Origin: Nevskia sp.
GTDB lineage: Bacteria; Pseudomonadota; Gammaproteobacteria; Nevskiales; Nevskiaceae
Length of the DNA stretch: 64,000 bases
Assembly (NCBI GenBank): GCA_021732745.1
Contig: JAKFUK010000002.1
Coordinates: 558,001-622,000 of the forward strand
Reading direction: 5' to 3'
Below the pieces are notes generated by a model, which made no database searches, was not told the DNA's origin, and saw only the letters and a list, made by a program, of their open reading frames with translations. Made by a program: the position numbers and the translations under genes. This document shows positions 27,234-35,579 of this stretch, one piece after another (position 1 is the stretch's first letter; each line of letters begins with the position of its first letter).

Positions 27234-28811
27234 TCAGCTCGGCGGCAGCCGATACCACGCTGCTTCGCCGGCCCAGCGACCCGGCCAGGCTTGCAGACGC
27301 TCGGCACCGACTTCATCCGGCACCTGATCGCCGAAGCAGAGCTTGTACAGCGTGCCGGTCGACGCGCCCAGCCGTTCGCCGGTGCGCTGCAAAAGATATT
27401 GCGCGAGCACCCAGTCGCCAGTCGGCGCCCGGTAATGGCGATCCAGCGGATGGCCGGCGCGGATCGGGAATTCGGCCGAGGTGCACATCAGGGTCTGCCC
27501 GCGCGCATCGGGCTGGGCAAGCAGCCATTCGAGTGCGGCACGCAGCTGGTGGGTCTTCTCGCCTTCCGCGCGCAGCGGCTGGGCCAGCTTGTCGACGATC
27601 GGCACCGGCACGCCCAGGCGCAGCAGCAGCAGCAATGCGGCAGTGGCGGCGAGTGCCGCGACCGCCAGTCCGCGCAGCCGCAGCCGCCACGACTCGGGCG
27701 CAATCAGACCGTCGACCGTCATCAGCAGGCAGGGCATCACCACGAACACCGTATAGGTCGGCGAACCGGTGCTGGTGGCCGCCGGCAGCAGCGCGCCGAG
27801 ACCGATCAGCGCCGCCATCCTCAAGCGCAGCCCGGCCAGCGCCCGCAGTGCCGTGATCGCGATCCAGCCCAGCACCACCGGCAATCCGGCAGCGAACAGG
27901 GCCAGCGACAAGGCCGCGGCCAGCGCGGCAAACAGCGCGATCCGGCTCCGTCCCGATCCTAGCCCGGCAACCCCTGCAGCGATGACCGCGAGCGCCGTCG
28001 CCAGTCCGGACAGCAGCGCGTTCAGTTCCAGCGCCCGATAGGAAGTCAGCAGCCCGAGCAGCACATCGGCGGTGCCGATATCGGTGGATGCCGCCACCGA
28101 CAGCTTGACGAAGACAACCCCGATCGCCATCGCTGCCAGCGTCGGCAGCAGCGGGGCGATCCGCCGACCGCGCCAGCTCGCTTCCAGCCAGGCCGCGCCG
28201 AGAAAGGCTGCGTAAAACAGAAAGCCGAAGGTGTGGAACAGCATCGCCACCGCGCCGGCTGTGAAAACCATGGCCGTGGCGCGCCAGCCGAGGTCGATCG
28301 GCTGGCGTTCACGGACCAGCAGCCAGGCCTGGAACAGCAGCAGCGGGCCGTAGAACACGCCGTGCAGATGAAACAGGTAGATGTACGGTGAAAAGAAGCC
28401 GGCCAGAGTCACCAGCGCTGCGAAGCCGAAGGCCATGCGCGCGGCGGTCGCGCGCAGCGCCAGCCACCAGGCGGCGGCGGTGACCAGGAAATTCAGCAAC
28501 TGCTGCAACCAGATATCGCCGGTAGCGGCCCAACCAAACCAGGCTTCGGCGACGCCCAGCGGCCGCCACGACTGCACCGGCCGGATCGGGTAGGCGCTGA
28601 AGGCGTCGCCCAGCGGCCGGCCGGCCATGTCCGCGATCCAGACCAGCGATTCATTGTGGTGCGCCCAGGGAAAGCCGAGTCCGAACCAGAGCAGCAGCGA
28701 GGCCACGGTCAGAGCGGCAGCGAGCGCGGTATCGCTGGTGGAATCAAGGTGTTTGGGCGGCAGCATCGGAGCGAAAGTCGGGCGGAATCGGCCGGCAGGT
28801 GTCGTCAACAT
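27234..28811 (-). CDS. Polytopic membrane protein, possible GT-C or polymerase
   Basis: A 525-aa protein with about ten or more helices and a C-terminal periplasmic-type domain of about 120 residues (from GEKTHQLRAALEWLL). I do not recognise a named family. Aromatic and acidic residues in the first loop (HHNESLVWIADMAGRPLGD) recall GT-C lipid-linked sugar transferases. No Wzy/EpsH-like polymerase is otherwise visible in this locus, so this gene and the HAD fusion are the candidates for that step (inference). Starts at 28811 (ATG) or 28766 (ATG) are both possible. Convergent to the flippase gene. Confidence 0.6.
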   Translation of the reverse strand: MLTTPAGRFRPTFAPMLPPKHLDSTSDTALAAALTVASLLLWFGLGFPWAHHNESLVWIADMAGRPLGDAFSAYPIRPVQSWRPLGVAEAWFGWAATGDIWLQQLLNFLVTAAAWWLALRATAARMAFGFAALVTLAGFFSPYIYLFHLHGVFYGPLLLFQAWLLVRERQPIDLGWRATAMVFTAGAVAMLFHTFGFLFYAAFLGAAWLEASWRGRRIAPLLPTLAAMAIGVVFVKLSVAASTDIGTADVLLGLLTSYRALELNALLSGLATALAVIAAGVAGLGSGRSRIALFAALAAALSLALFAAGLPVVLGWIAITALRALAGLRLRMAALIGLGALLPAATSTGSPTYTVFVVMPCLLMTVDGLIAPESWRLRLRGLAVAALAATAALLLLLRLGVPVPIVDKLAQPLRAEGEKTHQLRAALEWLLAQPDARGQTLMCTSAEFPIRAGHPLDRHYRAPTGDWVLAQYLLQRTGERLGASTGTLYKLCFGDQVPDEVGAERLQAWPGRWAGEAAWYRLPPS

Positions 28812-28895
28812 CCCGGCCAAGGCCTCGAATCATACGAGAGCAGGACAGGTGCAGACATTGATTCCGCCCCGCAACCCGCGTGCCGGGCCGCGCAG

Positions 28896-30086
28896 TCACA
28901 CCGCCAGCGCAAGCCGCTCATCGCGATACAGCCGCACAGCGAAGGCCGCCGTCGCCAAGGCCGCCAGCACCGTGCCGCCGATGCAGAGCAGCAGATCGCC
29001 GCTGCCGATCGTCTCGCCCCGCGCGATCTGGTTGATCAGCAGGCTCTGGCTGAGCAGCGGGGTTGCCAGCATCCAGGCTGTCGGCTTGAACGGCGCGATT
29101 GCCAGCATCACGCTCGGGATCGACGGGATCACCATCAGGAATTGCAGGTAGGTCTGCGCTTCGCGAAAGCTGCGTGCAAACGAGGCGATCACCGTTTGCA
29201 CCGCCGATGCAAAGAAGGCGACCGGCATCACCAGCAGCAGGACTTGGGCGGCGGCTGACGGCGACAGGCTCAACGCGAAGCCGAGATCCTCGGTCGGCAC
29301 CAGGCCGATGCCGAGCTGGAAAGCGACGATGCAGGTGATGACCGAAGCAATCGCGAACAGGGTCGTCGCCGCCAGCTTGCCGGCCATGATCTGGCCGGGT
29401 GCGACAGCGGTAGTCATCAGCGCTTCCAGCGATTGCCGCTCGCGCTCGCCCGCCGTGGAGTCGATCGCCAGATACATGCCGCCGAGGAAGGCGCAGAGCA
29501 GCAGGAAGTACGGCAGCATCGCCAACAGGGTCGCGCCCCGGCTCTGCGCCGTCGACAGGTCGCGATGGGCGATCGACAGCGGCGCGCCGATCTGCGGATC
29601 GAGCCCGCGCAGGCGCAGGCGCAGACTGGCGATCTGGCCGCCGTAGCCGTCGAGCAAGCCCCGCACCCGCGCCAGCACCGCGCGCGTTTCCTGGCGCGAT
29701 TCGTCAAGCAGCAGTTCGATGCGGGCCGGCTCCCCGGCCAGCCAGTCGGCGGCGTAGTCATCGCCGATGCGGATGATCACCGCCTCGCGCTGCTCGCGGA
29801 TCGCGATCTCCGGGTCGGCCGGTGCTGCCTTGATCGCCACACCCTGCTGGCGCAGGAAATCGACCAGGTTCGGCGCCCGTTCCGCCCCGATCACGGCAAT
29901 GGCGAGCGGCTTTTCGGCGTCACCGGCACGCTTGTCGACGATGAAGCCGATCATCACCGCGAACAGCACCGGCCCGAACAGCGGCCCGTAGAGCAGCGCC
30001 ATGCCGAGCGCGCGGCGATCGCGCAGGTTTTCGCGGACTTCCTTGATGAAGACGGTCCACCAGCCGCCGCGAAGAAGCGTGCTCAT
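28896..30086 (-). CDS. ABC transporter permease, NatB-like
   Basis: A 396-aa ABC-2 type permease. A helix near the N-terminus (about 30-48), a large periplasmic domain (about 50-180) and five helices in the C-terminal half (about 185-385) match NatB-type sodium or drug exporters. The GGMYLAIDSTAGERERQSLEALMTTAV segment (read here in two parts: GGMYLAIDSTAGER, SLEALMTTAV) is the conserved coupling region. Its ATG overlaps the ATPase stop (ATGA), so the two are co-translated. Substrate cannot be read from sequence. Confidence 0.85.
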   Translation of the reverse strand: MSTLLRGGWWTVFIKEVRENLRDRRALGMALLYGPLFGPVLFAVMIGFIVDKRAGDAEKPLAIAVIGAERAPNLVDFLRQQGVAIKAAPADPEIAIREQREAVIIRIGDDYAADWLAGEPARIELLLDESRQETRAVLARVRGLLDGYGGQIASLRLRLRGLDPQIGAPLSIAHRDLSTAQSRGATLLAMLPYFLLLCAFLGGMYLAIDSTAGERERQSLEALMTTAVAPGQIMAGKLAATTLFAIASVITCIVAFQLGIGLVPTEDLGFALSLSPSAAAQVLLLVMPVAFFASAVQTVIASFARSFREAQTYLQFLMVIPSIPSVMLAIAPFKPTAWMLATPLLSQSLLINQIARGETIGSGDLLLCIGGTVLAALATAAFAVRLYRDERLALAV

Positions 30087-30817
30087 GACATCAGTCCCTC
30101 CCCGGAGCCAATCACCTTCACGAAGGCATCCTCCAGATTCGATTCACCCGTGAGGCTGCGCAATTCATCCGCCGTACCAGACGCCACCACCCGCCCGGCC
30201 GACACCACGACGATGTGATCGCAAAGTGCTGCGACCTCCTGCATGACATGGCTGGAAAAGACGATGCAGCGCCCCTGCGCGCGCAGATCGCGCAGGAACT
30301 GGCGCAGCGCCCGGGTGGCCATCACATCCAGCCCATTGGTGGGCTCATCGAGCACGATGTTCTGCGGCGCATGGACCAAGGCCCGGGCGATCGCCGTCTT
30401 GACCCGCTGGCCCTGCGAGAAGCCGTCGGCCTGCCGGTGTTCGATGTCACGCAGATCGAGCGCTCCGATCAGTTCGTCGACCTGGCGCTTGAGTGTTGCC
30501 TCGTCCAGGCCCTGCAAGCGCCCGAAGTACTCGATGTTCTCGCGCGCCGTCAGCCGCTTGTACAGGCCGCGACTGTCCGGCAGCACGCCGAGCCGCCGCC
30601 GCGCGGCGAGCGGATCGGTCTGGGTGTCGATGTCGTCGATCGCCACCGTGCCGGCATCCGGCTTCAGCAGCGCGTAAAGCATCCGCAGACTCGTGGTCTT
30701 GCCCGCGCCGTTGGGGCCGAGCAGGCCGGTGATGCGGCCATCGGCGGCGTGGAAGGACACGTCCTTCACCGCTGCCACACCGCCGAAGCTGCGCTTGAGA
30801 TGACGGGCTTCGATCAT
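30083..30817 (-). CDS. ABC transporter ATP-binding protein, NatA-like
   Basis: A 244-aa ABC ATPase. Walker A is GPNGAGKTT (about 33-41), signature FSQGQRVKTAIARAL (about 132-146), Walker B NIVLDEPTNGLD and H-loop SSHVM. The signature reads FSQGQ rather than LSGGQ, as in many NatA-type proteins. The start is the ATG at 30817 (MIEARHLK), which overlaps the stop of the alpha/beta hydrolase by 4 bp; an in-frame start at 30874 lies inside that gene and is rejected. Pairs with the NatB-like permease. Confidence 0.92.
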   Translation of the reverse strand: MIEARHLKRSFGGVAAVKDVSFHAADGRITGLLGPNGAGKTTSLRMLYALLKPDAGTVAIDDIDTQTDPLAARRRLGVLPDSRGLYKRLTARENIEYFGRLQGLDEATLKRQVDELIGALDLRDIEHRQADGFSQGQRVKTAIARALVHAPQNIVLDEPTNGLDVMATRALRQFLRDLRAQGRCIVFSSHVMQEVAALCDHIVVVSAGRVVASGTADELRSLTGESNLEDAFVKVIGSGEGLMS

Positions 30818-32292
30818 GGCTGCGGCCCGAGATAGCTGGTGAACGGTGGAATGCGGCCGAGAACGTCGAGGCAACCGGCGTCGAGCGCGGCAGGCTTCAG
30901 TTCATCGACGAACTTCGCTGCCAGCTTCGCCATGCAGCCGCGTTGCAGCACGATGTGACCGCGGCTCTTGGCAATCAGATGCCGGCTGTTGCTCAGGGTT
31001 TTCGCAGCGGCGTCGGCAAAACGCGGCGGCGTCACCGGGTCCCATTCGCCGGACAGCAGCAGCACCGGCTTGTCCGACACCACTGGCTGCTTGAAACCGT
31101 CCGGCCGGGTGCCGGTCGGCCAGACCGGGCATTGGGCGAGGACGATTTTGGGCAACAGATTGCCGATCAGCCGGGCTTCGTCTTCCGGCTGCTCACGCAG
31201 TTCGGGCGCGTCTTCGGCACAGATCACCGACAGCTCCATGCCGTGCGCCAGTTGCTTGCCGAGATCGCGGCTGATGATCAGACCCTGCGCCACCAGCGCT
31301 TCCGGCCGGCCTTTCGCCGCTTCGTCGATCAGCAGCGGCAGCAGCGCCGCCGATTCCGGCGCATAGGCGTAAAGGCGGACGATGCCGATCAATGCCGTTT
31401 CGCCGAGCTTGCGGGTCAGCGGCGCGTGGCTCAGCGGATCGGGCAGCGTGACCGTGACCGGTGCTGCGCGCAGCTTCAATCGCAGCGCTTCCAGTGTCGC
31501 CGCCGGATCGCCGAAGCGCGCCGCGCAATCCTTGTCGGCGCGACAGGACGCGAAGATCGCGACGAGCGCGTCATCGAGATTGCGCGCATGGCTCTGGCCC
31601 AGCGGCTCGTCCTGCGGCACCACGCCGTCGAGGATGACGCTGCGCAGGCTCGCCGGATGGGCTTTCAGGTAGCTGAGCGCCACTCGCGTGCCGTAGCTGC
31701 CGCCGATCAGGTTGTACTGCGGCTGGCCGAGCGCTGTACGCAGGGCTTCCAGATCGCCGATCGCACGAGTGGTCGTGTACTGACGCGGATCAGCATGGTC
31801 GCGCACCGCTGCGAGACAGTCTTCGGCCTGCTGGCGGAAGGCTTCCGGGTGGGTGTTGTCACCGTCATCGAGCAAGTCTTCCGGCGCCTGCGGACAGGCC
31901 AGCCGATTGGAGCCGCCGGTGCCGCGCTGATCGACCAGCAACAAGTGGCGATCGCGCAGCAACGGCTGAAACCCTGCTTCGATCTTCGGGTACGCCTCGA
32001 TCGCCGCCTGTCCCGGCCCACCGGCGAGGAACACCAGCAGATCGGCTTTCGGCTTAGGCGAACGCGCCGGCACCACGGCGACATTGAGCTTGATGCGCCG
32101 GCCGTCGGGCTTGGCCGGGTCCTCGGCGACCTCGAATGTCGTGCACCAGGCTTCGATAGTGTCGGCGCGCTTTTCGCCGAGCGTGCAGGCCTGGAAGGCC
32201 AGCTGCCCGATACGGAAATCATCGGCCCTTGCGCTTTCGGCGCTAACAGCGAGCGCCAGCGCGCCAAGCGCTGGAACAAAGATATTTCTCAT
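30814..32292 (-). CDS. Secreted alpha/beta hydrolase (TAP/S33 peptidase-like)
   Basis: A 492-aa hydrolase with a signal peptide ending SARA (about 23). The oxyanion segment FLAGGPGQAA, DQRGTGGSN and nucleophile elbow GGSYGTR (about 197-203) match the proline-iminopeptidase/TAP-like S33 group. The Asp (GEWDPVTPP, about 412) and His (SRGHIVLQ, about 445) complete the triad. The tail CMAKLAAKFVDEL fits the TAP C-terminal domain. It likely hydrolyses peptides or esters in the periplasm. Coupled by ATGA overlaps to the regulator upstream and the ATPase downstream. Confidence 0.83.
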   Translation of the reverse strand: MRNIFVPALGALALAVSAESARADDFRIGQLAFQACTLGEKRADTIEAWCTTFEVAEDPAKPDGRRIKLNVAVVPARSPKPKADLLVFLAGGPGQAAIEAYPKIEAGFQPLLRDRHLLLVDQRGTGGSNRLACPQAPEDLLDDGDNTHPEAFRQQAEDCLAAVRDHADPRQYTTTRAIGDLEALRTALGQPQYNLIGGSYGTRVALSYLKAHPASLRSVILDGVVPQDEPLGQSHARNLDDALVAIFASCRADKDCAARFGDPAATLEALRLKLRAAPVTVTLPDPLSHAPLTRKLGETALIGIVRLYAYAPESAALLPLLIDEAAKGRPEALVAQGLIISRDLGKQLAHGMELSVICAEDAPELREQPEDEARLIGNLLPKIVLAQCPVWPTGTRPDGFKQPVVSDKPVLLLSGEWDPVTPPRFADAAAKTLSNSRHLIAKSRGHIVLQRGCMAKLAAKFVDELKPAALDAGCLDVLGRIPPFTSYLGPQP

Positions 32293-32477
32293 GGCTCGAA
32301 CAGCTCCTCGATACGGGCCGCGAACAGGCTGGCGAGCTTGAAGGCCAGCGGCAGGCTGGGGTCGTACTTGCCGGTTTCGATGGCGTTGACGGTTTGTCGC
32401 GACACGCCGAGTTGCTCGGCCAGATCGGCCTGGGTCCAGCCGAGCGCGACGCGCCGATCGCGAATCGCGTTTTTCAC
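32289..32477 (-). CDS. XRE-family regulator (YozG-like)
   Basis: A 62-aa Cro/C1-type helix-turn-helix protein: VKNAIRDRRVALGWTQADLA, then LGVSRQTVNAIETGKYDP. It is one compact HTH domain, the usual size for this group. The GTG at 32477 is chosen because it overlaps the preceding stop (GTGA) and gives the canonical N-terminus; longer frames run inside the membrane-protein gene. It is probably an autoregulator acting on the palindrome 32874-32893 upstream of the operon (inference). Confidence 0.85.
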   Translation of the reverse strand: MKNAIRDRRVALGWTQADLAEQLGVSRQTVNAIETGKYDPSLPLAFKLASLFAARIEELFEP

Positions 32478-32860
32478 CGGTAGCGCCACCACGACACGAC
32501 GAGGCCGAACAGGCAGCCGACGCCGTTGACCACGATCACCCACATCGGCGACACCCGGGGCAAGCCAATCATGGTTTCCAGCAGGAACGCCAGCGCACAG
32601 AACAGCACTGTCGCGACCATGCCGTAGAGCAGCGATTCCAGATACATGGTGCGCTGCAATTCGTCGATGCGACGCAGGTTGCGCAGCTCGACCCAGAAGC
32701 CGCCGAGGACTGCGAGCGCCGGTGGAATCAGGCTGGCCAGCCGCAGCGGACTTTCTGCCGGCAAGCGATCGGACGCCAGCCGCGACAGCGCGATGGTGCC
32801 AATGAACACCAGAAACCAGATCAGGTATTCAGCCCAGTACCGCCGTCCGTACAACGCCAT
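32474..32860 (-). CDS. Small four-helix membrane protein
   Basis: A 128-aa protein with four helices (about 10-28, 41-59, 72-92, 102-122) and the polar segment RNLRRIDELQRTMYLES between the second and third. Such proteins typically accompany YozG-like XRE regulators. First gene of the operon: membrane protein, regulator, hydrolase, NatA, NatB. Function unknown. Confidence 0.75.
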   Translation of the reverse strand: MALYGRRYWAEYLIWFLVFIGTIALSRLASDRLPAESPLRLASLIPPALAVLGGFWVELRNLRRIDELQRTMYLESLLYGMVATVLFCALAFLLETMIGLPRVSPMWVIVVNGVGCLFGLVVSWWRYR

Positions 32861-32873
32861 GGCTGCGCCTTTC

Positions 32874-32893
32874 GAGTCAAGGAAACTTGACTC
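32874..32893. promoter_or_regulatory. Palindromic operator of the XRE/NatAB operon
   Basis: GAGTCAAG-GAAA-CTTGACTC is a perfect 8-bp inverted repeat around 4 nt, 13 bp upstream of the first start codon (32860). It lies just downstream of the -10 box, over the expected transcription start. A second half-site-like GTCAAGCTTG is at 32921-32930 in the -35 region. The position is that of a repressor operator; the XRE protein of the operon is the obvious ligand (inference). Confidence 0.7.
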
Positions 32894-32897
32894 AAAG

Positions 32898-32925
32898 CTT
32901 AGACCACGCGATTTCTGGAAGTCAA
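32898..32925 (-). promoter_or_regulatory. Sigma-70-like promoter of the XRE/NatAB operon
   Basis: On the minus strand TTGACT (32925-32920) and TCTAAG (32903-32898) are separated by 16 bp: 5 of 6 and 4 of 6 matches to the sigma-70 boxes. Confidence 0.6.
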
Positions 32926-32961
32926 GCTTGCTTTACTTTTCACCGACTCGGCCAGACTGGC

Positions 32962-34353
32962 TCAGCGCCACGCCAGCCGCTCCCGCAACCGCACCACTTC
33001 GCCGACGATCACCATGCTCGCTCCCTTGACCCCGGCGGCGATCACTTCATCCGGCAGCTTGGCGAGGGTCGAGGCGATCACCCGCTGGCGCGCGGAGGTG
33101 CCTTCCTCGATCAGCGCGGCAGGCCAGTCGGGCGGCAGACCGTGCTCGATGAGCTTGGCGCTCAAGCTGGGCAGCGAGCCGAGGCCCATGTAGATGGCAA
33201 TCGTCTGGCCGGGCCGGGCGAGCGCGTCCCAGGGCAGGGTCAGTTGGCCGTCGGCGCGCGGGTGGCCGGTGACGAAGATGCAGGCCTGGGCGTAGTCGCG
33301 ATGGGTCAGCGGAATGCCGGCGTAGGCCGAGCAGCCGCTGGCGGCGGTGATGCCCGGCACCACCTGGAACGGAATGCCGGACGCAGCCAGGCGCTCGATT
33401 TCCTCGCCGCCGCGGCCGAACACGAAAGGATCGCCGCCTTTCAGCCGCAGCACGCGCTTGCCCTGTTTGGCGAGGCGCACCAGTTCCTCGTTGATCTCGT
33501 CCTGCGGCACGGTGTGCAGGTTGCGGCGCTTGCCGACGAAGATCCGTTCGGCGTCGCGGCGCACCAGATCGAGGATGCCGGGGCCAAGCAGGCGGTCGTA
33601 GAGCACGACATCGGCCTGCTGCATCAGGCGCAGCGCGCGGAAGGTCAGCAGGTCCGGATCGCCCGGCCCGGCGCCGACCAGATAGACCTCGCCGAGCGGG
33701 CGCTGGTCGGCCAACAGCTGGTCGAGCACCGCATCGGCGGCCGCTTCGTCGCCGCGCAGCACGGCTTCGGCACCGGCGCTATCGAGAAAGCGTTCCCAGA
33801 GCGCGCGGCGCCTGGGCTGGTCGAGCACCGCCTTGACCTTGTCGCGGCGGCTTTGCGTGTAAGCGGCGAGATCGCCGTAGCGCTGCGGCAGTTCGGCTTC
33901 GAGCCGTTCCCGCAGGCGGCGCGCCAGCACCGGCGCGGCACCGCCGGTGGAGATGGCAATGGTCAGCGGCGGGCGTTCGATGATCGCCGGGGTGATGAAG
34001 GTGGACGGCTCGGGATCGTCGACGACGTTGACCGGGATGTTGCGGGCTTTCGCTTCGGCGGCAACGACTCTGTTCAGCGCCTTGTCGTCGGTGGCGGCGA
34101 TCACCAGACGGGCGCCGTCGAGCTGGACGGCGTCGAACGCGGTCGCGAGATGCGCAAGCTGTCCATCGGCACGCAAGCCTTCCAGTTCCGGATTCAGCTC
34201 GCGGGCCACCACGTCGATCTGCGGCCCGGCGCGCAGCAGCAGGCGAATCTTGCGTGCCGCGATCTCGCCGCCACCGACGACGACCACACGCGCGTCGTCG
34301 AGGCGCAGCGTGATCGGGAAATAGCGGGGCGAGTGGCTGGCGGTGTCGGTCAT
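32962..34353 (-). CDS. cysG: Siroheme synthase (multifunctional CysG)
   Basis: A 463-aa trifunctional enzyme making siroheme, the cofactor of the sulfite reductase encoded 4 kb away. The N-terminal NAD-dependent precorrin-2 dehydrogenase/ferrochelatase half has VVVVGGGEIAARKIRLLLRA (about 23-42) and TFITPAII. The C-terminal SAM uroporphyrinogen-III methyltransferase (about 215-455) has YLVGAGPGDPDLLT, GKRRNLHTVPQDEIN, RLKGGDPFVFGRGGEE and PGITAASGCSAYAGIPLTHR. The ATG at 34353 gives the usual start (MTDTASHSPRYFPITL); 34380 would add nine residues. Confidence 0.95.
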   Translation of the reverse strand: MTDTASHSPRYFPITLRLDDARVVVVGGGEIAARKIRLLLRAGPQIDVVARELNPELEGLRADGQLAHLATAFDAVQLDGARLVIAATDDKALNRVVAAEAKARNIPVNVVDDPEPSTFITPAIIERPPLTIAISTGGAAPVLARRLRERLEAELPQRYGDLAAYTQSRRDKVKAVLDQPRRRALWERFLDSAGAEAVLRGDEAAADAVLDQLLADQRPLGEVYLVGAGPGDPDLLTFRALRLMQQADVVLYDRLLGPGILDLVRRDAERIFVGKRRNLHTVPQDEINEELVRLAKQGKRVLRLKGGDPFVFGRGGEEIERLAASGIPFQVVPGITAASGCSAYAGIPLTHRDYAQACIFVTGHPRADGQLTLPWDALARPGQTIAIYMGLGSLPSLSAKLIEHGLPPDWPAALIEEGTSARQRVIASTLAKLPDEVIAAGVKGASMVIVGEVVRLRERLAWR

Positions 34354-34421
34354 CGGCGGTCGGCTGGCGGGACGGCGCAATTATCGGCGCTGTCGCGGCT
34401 GCCGGGTCGGAAAAGCGATTT

Positions 34422-34616
34422 CTCACGCGGAGAACGCAGAGGACGCAGAGAAAAGCCGAGGCGAGAAAAGCTCCGGGTCGCAAAGAACAGCAACGACAAG
34501 GACACAAAGGAAATCTCCGAACACGCTTTCTTTGTGCCCTTGCTTTTCCCCTTTGTGCCTTCGTGCTCCGGATTCTGCTTTTGCTGTTCTCCGCGTCCTT
34601 TGCGTTCTCCGCGTGA
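34422..34616. repeat. Dispersed long hairpin repeat (cgcggagaacgc type)
   Basis: Left arm ctcacgcggagaacgcagag (34422-34441) and right arm ttctccgcgtgag (to 34616) with inner arms gcaaagaacagcaacgac and gccttgcttttcccctttgtg-like sequence. Same family as at 1-200, 8412-8922 and 56451-56675. It fills most of the gap between the cysG start and the TauE-like stop. Confidence 0.8.
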
Positions 34617-34638
34617 GATCAGCTTTTTTCCTCGAAGA

Positions 34639-35478
34639 TCAGCGCGCTACCGCCCCCGCAACCACCGATGGCGTCGTGTGCAGCGTCTTCCACAAGGTCA
34701 TCGAGCCAACCACGATCAGGATGCCGGCGATCACCCGCTTGAGCATTTTCGGGTTCATGCCGAAGCCAAGCTTGCTGCCGATCCAGATGCCCGGCATCGC
34801 GCCGATCAACAGCCAGCCGAGCAATTCGTAGTTAACCGTGCCCATCCGGGCATGGCCGGCACCGGCGATGGCGGTGATCAACACGGCGTGGGCCAGATCG
34901 CTGCCGACGATGCGGATCGGTGCGTGCTTCGGATACAGGATCAAGAGAATCATCATGCCGATCACGCCGGCGCCGACCGAGGAAATGGTCACCACCGCGC
35001 CGATCAGCACACCGGCCGCCACAGTGAGCGCGCGCTGCATCACCGGGTCGAGCTCGCCACGGACGCGGCCCAGATTGAGGCGCGAGGCCAGCAATTCCTG
35101 GAACAGGGTGAACACCGCCGTGACGATCACCGCCCCCGACAGCGTGAACTTGATCAGCCGATCGAGCGCCGGGGTGCTGCCGCCAGCCTGATCGAGCAGG
35201 AACACGGTAACCAGTGCGGCCGGCACGCTGCCGGCCGACAGCCAGCCGACGATCTTCCAGTCCAGCGAGCCGTTGCGGCCGTGCAGCAGCACGCCGAAGG
35301 ATTTCGAGATCGACGCATAAAGCAGGTCGGTGCCGACCGCCAGCGCCGGGGAGATGCCGTAGAACAGGATCAGGATCGGCGTCATCAGCGAGCCGCCGCC
35401 GACGCCGGTCGCACCGACAGCCGTACCGACCACCAGGCCTGCCAGCGAAAAGCCGAATCCGTTGCCGATCGCGTCCAT
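34639..35478 (-). CDS. TauE/SafE-family sulfite/sulfate permease-like protein
   Basis: A 279-aa membrane protein of the TSUP (TauE/SafE, DUF81) family. It shows GLVVGTAVGATGVGGGSLMTP (about 13-33; the VGGGS motif is diagnostic) and its repeat VTISSVGAGVIGMMILLILYP, with about eight helices. These proteins move sulfur oxyanions or sulfonates. Placement divergent from cysB and beside cysG points to sulfate or sulfite transport (inference). Confidence 0.83.
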   Translation of the reverse strand: MDAIGNGFGFSLAGLVVGTAVGATGVGGGSLMTPILILFYGISPALAVGTDLLYASISKSFGVLLHGRNGSLDWKIVGWLSAGSVPAALVTVFLLDQAGGSTPALDRLIKFTLSGAVIVTAVFTLFQELLASRLNLGRVRGELDPVMQRALTVAAGVLIGAVVTISSVGAGVIGMMILLILYPKHAPIRIVGSDLAHAVLITAIAGAGHARMGTVNYELLGWLLIGAMPGIWIGSKLGFGMNPKMLKRVIAGILIVVGSMTLWKTLHTTPSVVAGAVAR

Positions 35479-35520
35479 AGAACTTCCGGGAATGAGGGCG
35501 GCACGGTATCTGCAAAAGGA

Positions 35521-35549
35521 TTTTCAAACCAAGATGCAATCGCTATCCT
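35521..35549 (+). promoter_or_regulatory. Candidate cysB promoter
   Basis: TTTTCA (35521-35526), 17-bp spacer, TATCCT (35544-35549): 4 of 6 matches for each sigma-70 box, 30 bp upstream of the cysB start, in the divergent cysB/TauE intergenic region where CysB could autoregulate. Confidence 0.4.
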
Positions 35550-35579
35550 GTCAGAACTCAGCGGAATAACGAGGCGGCC

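Noticed and set aside
11119..28811. Exosortase/PEP-CTERM system
   Set aside because: No exosortase, PEP-CTERM protein or PrsK/PrsR-type regulators are visible, although the Eps genes resemble those that accompany such systems.
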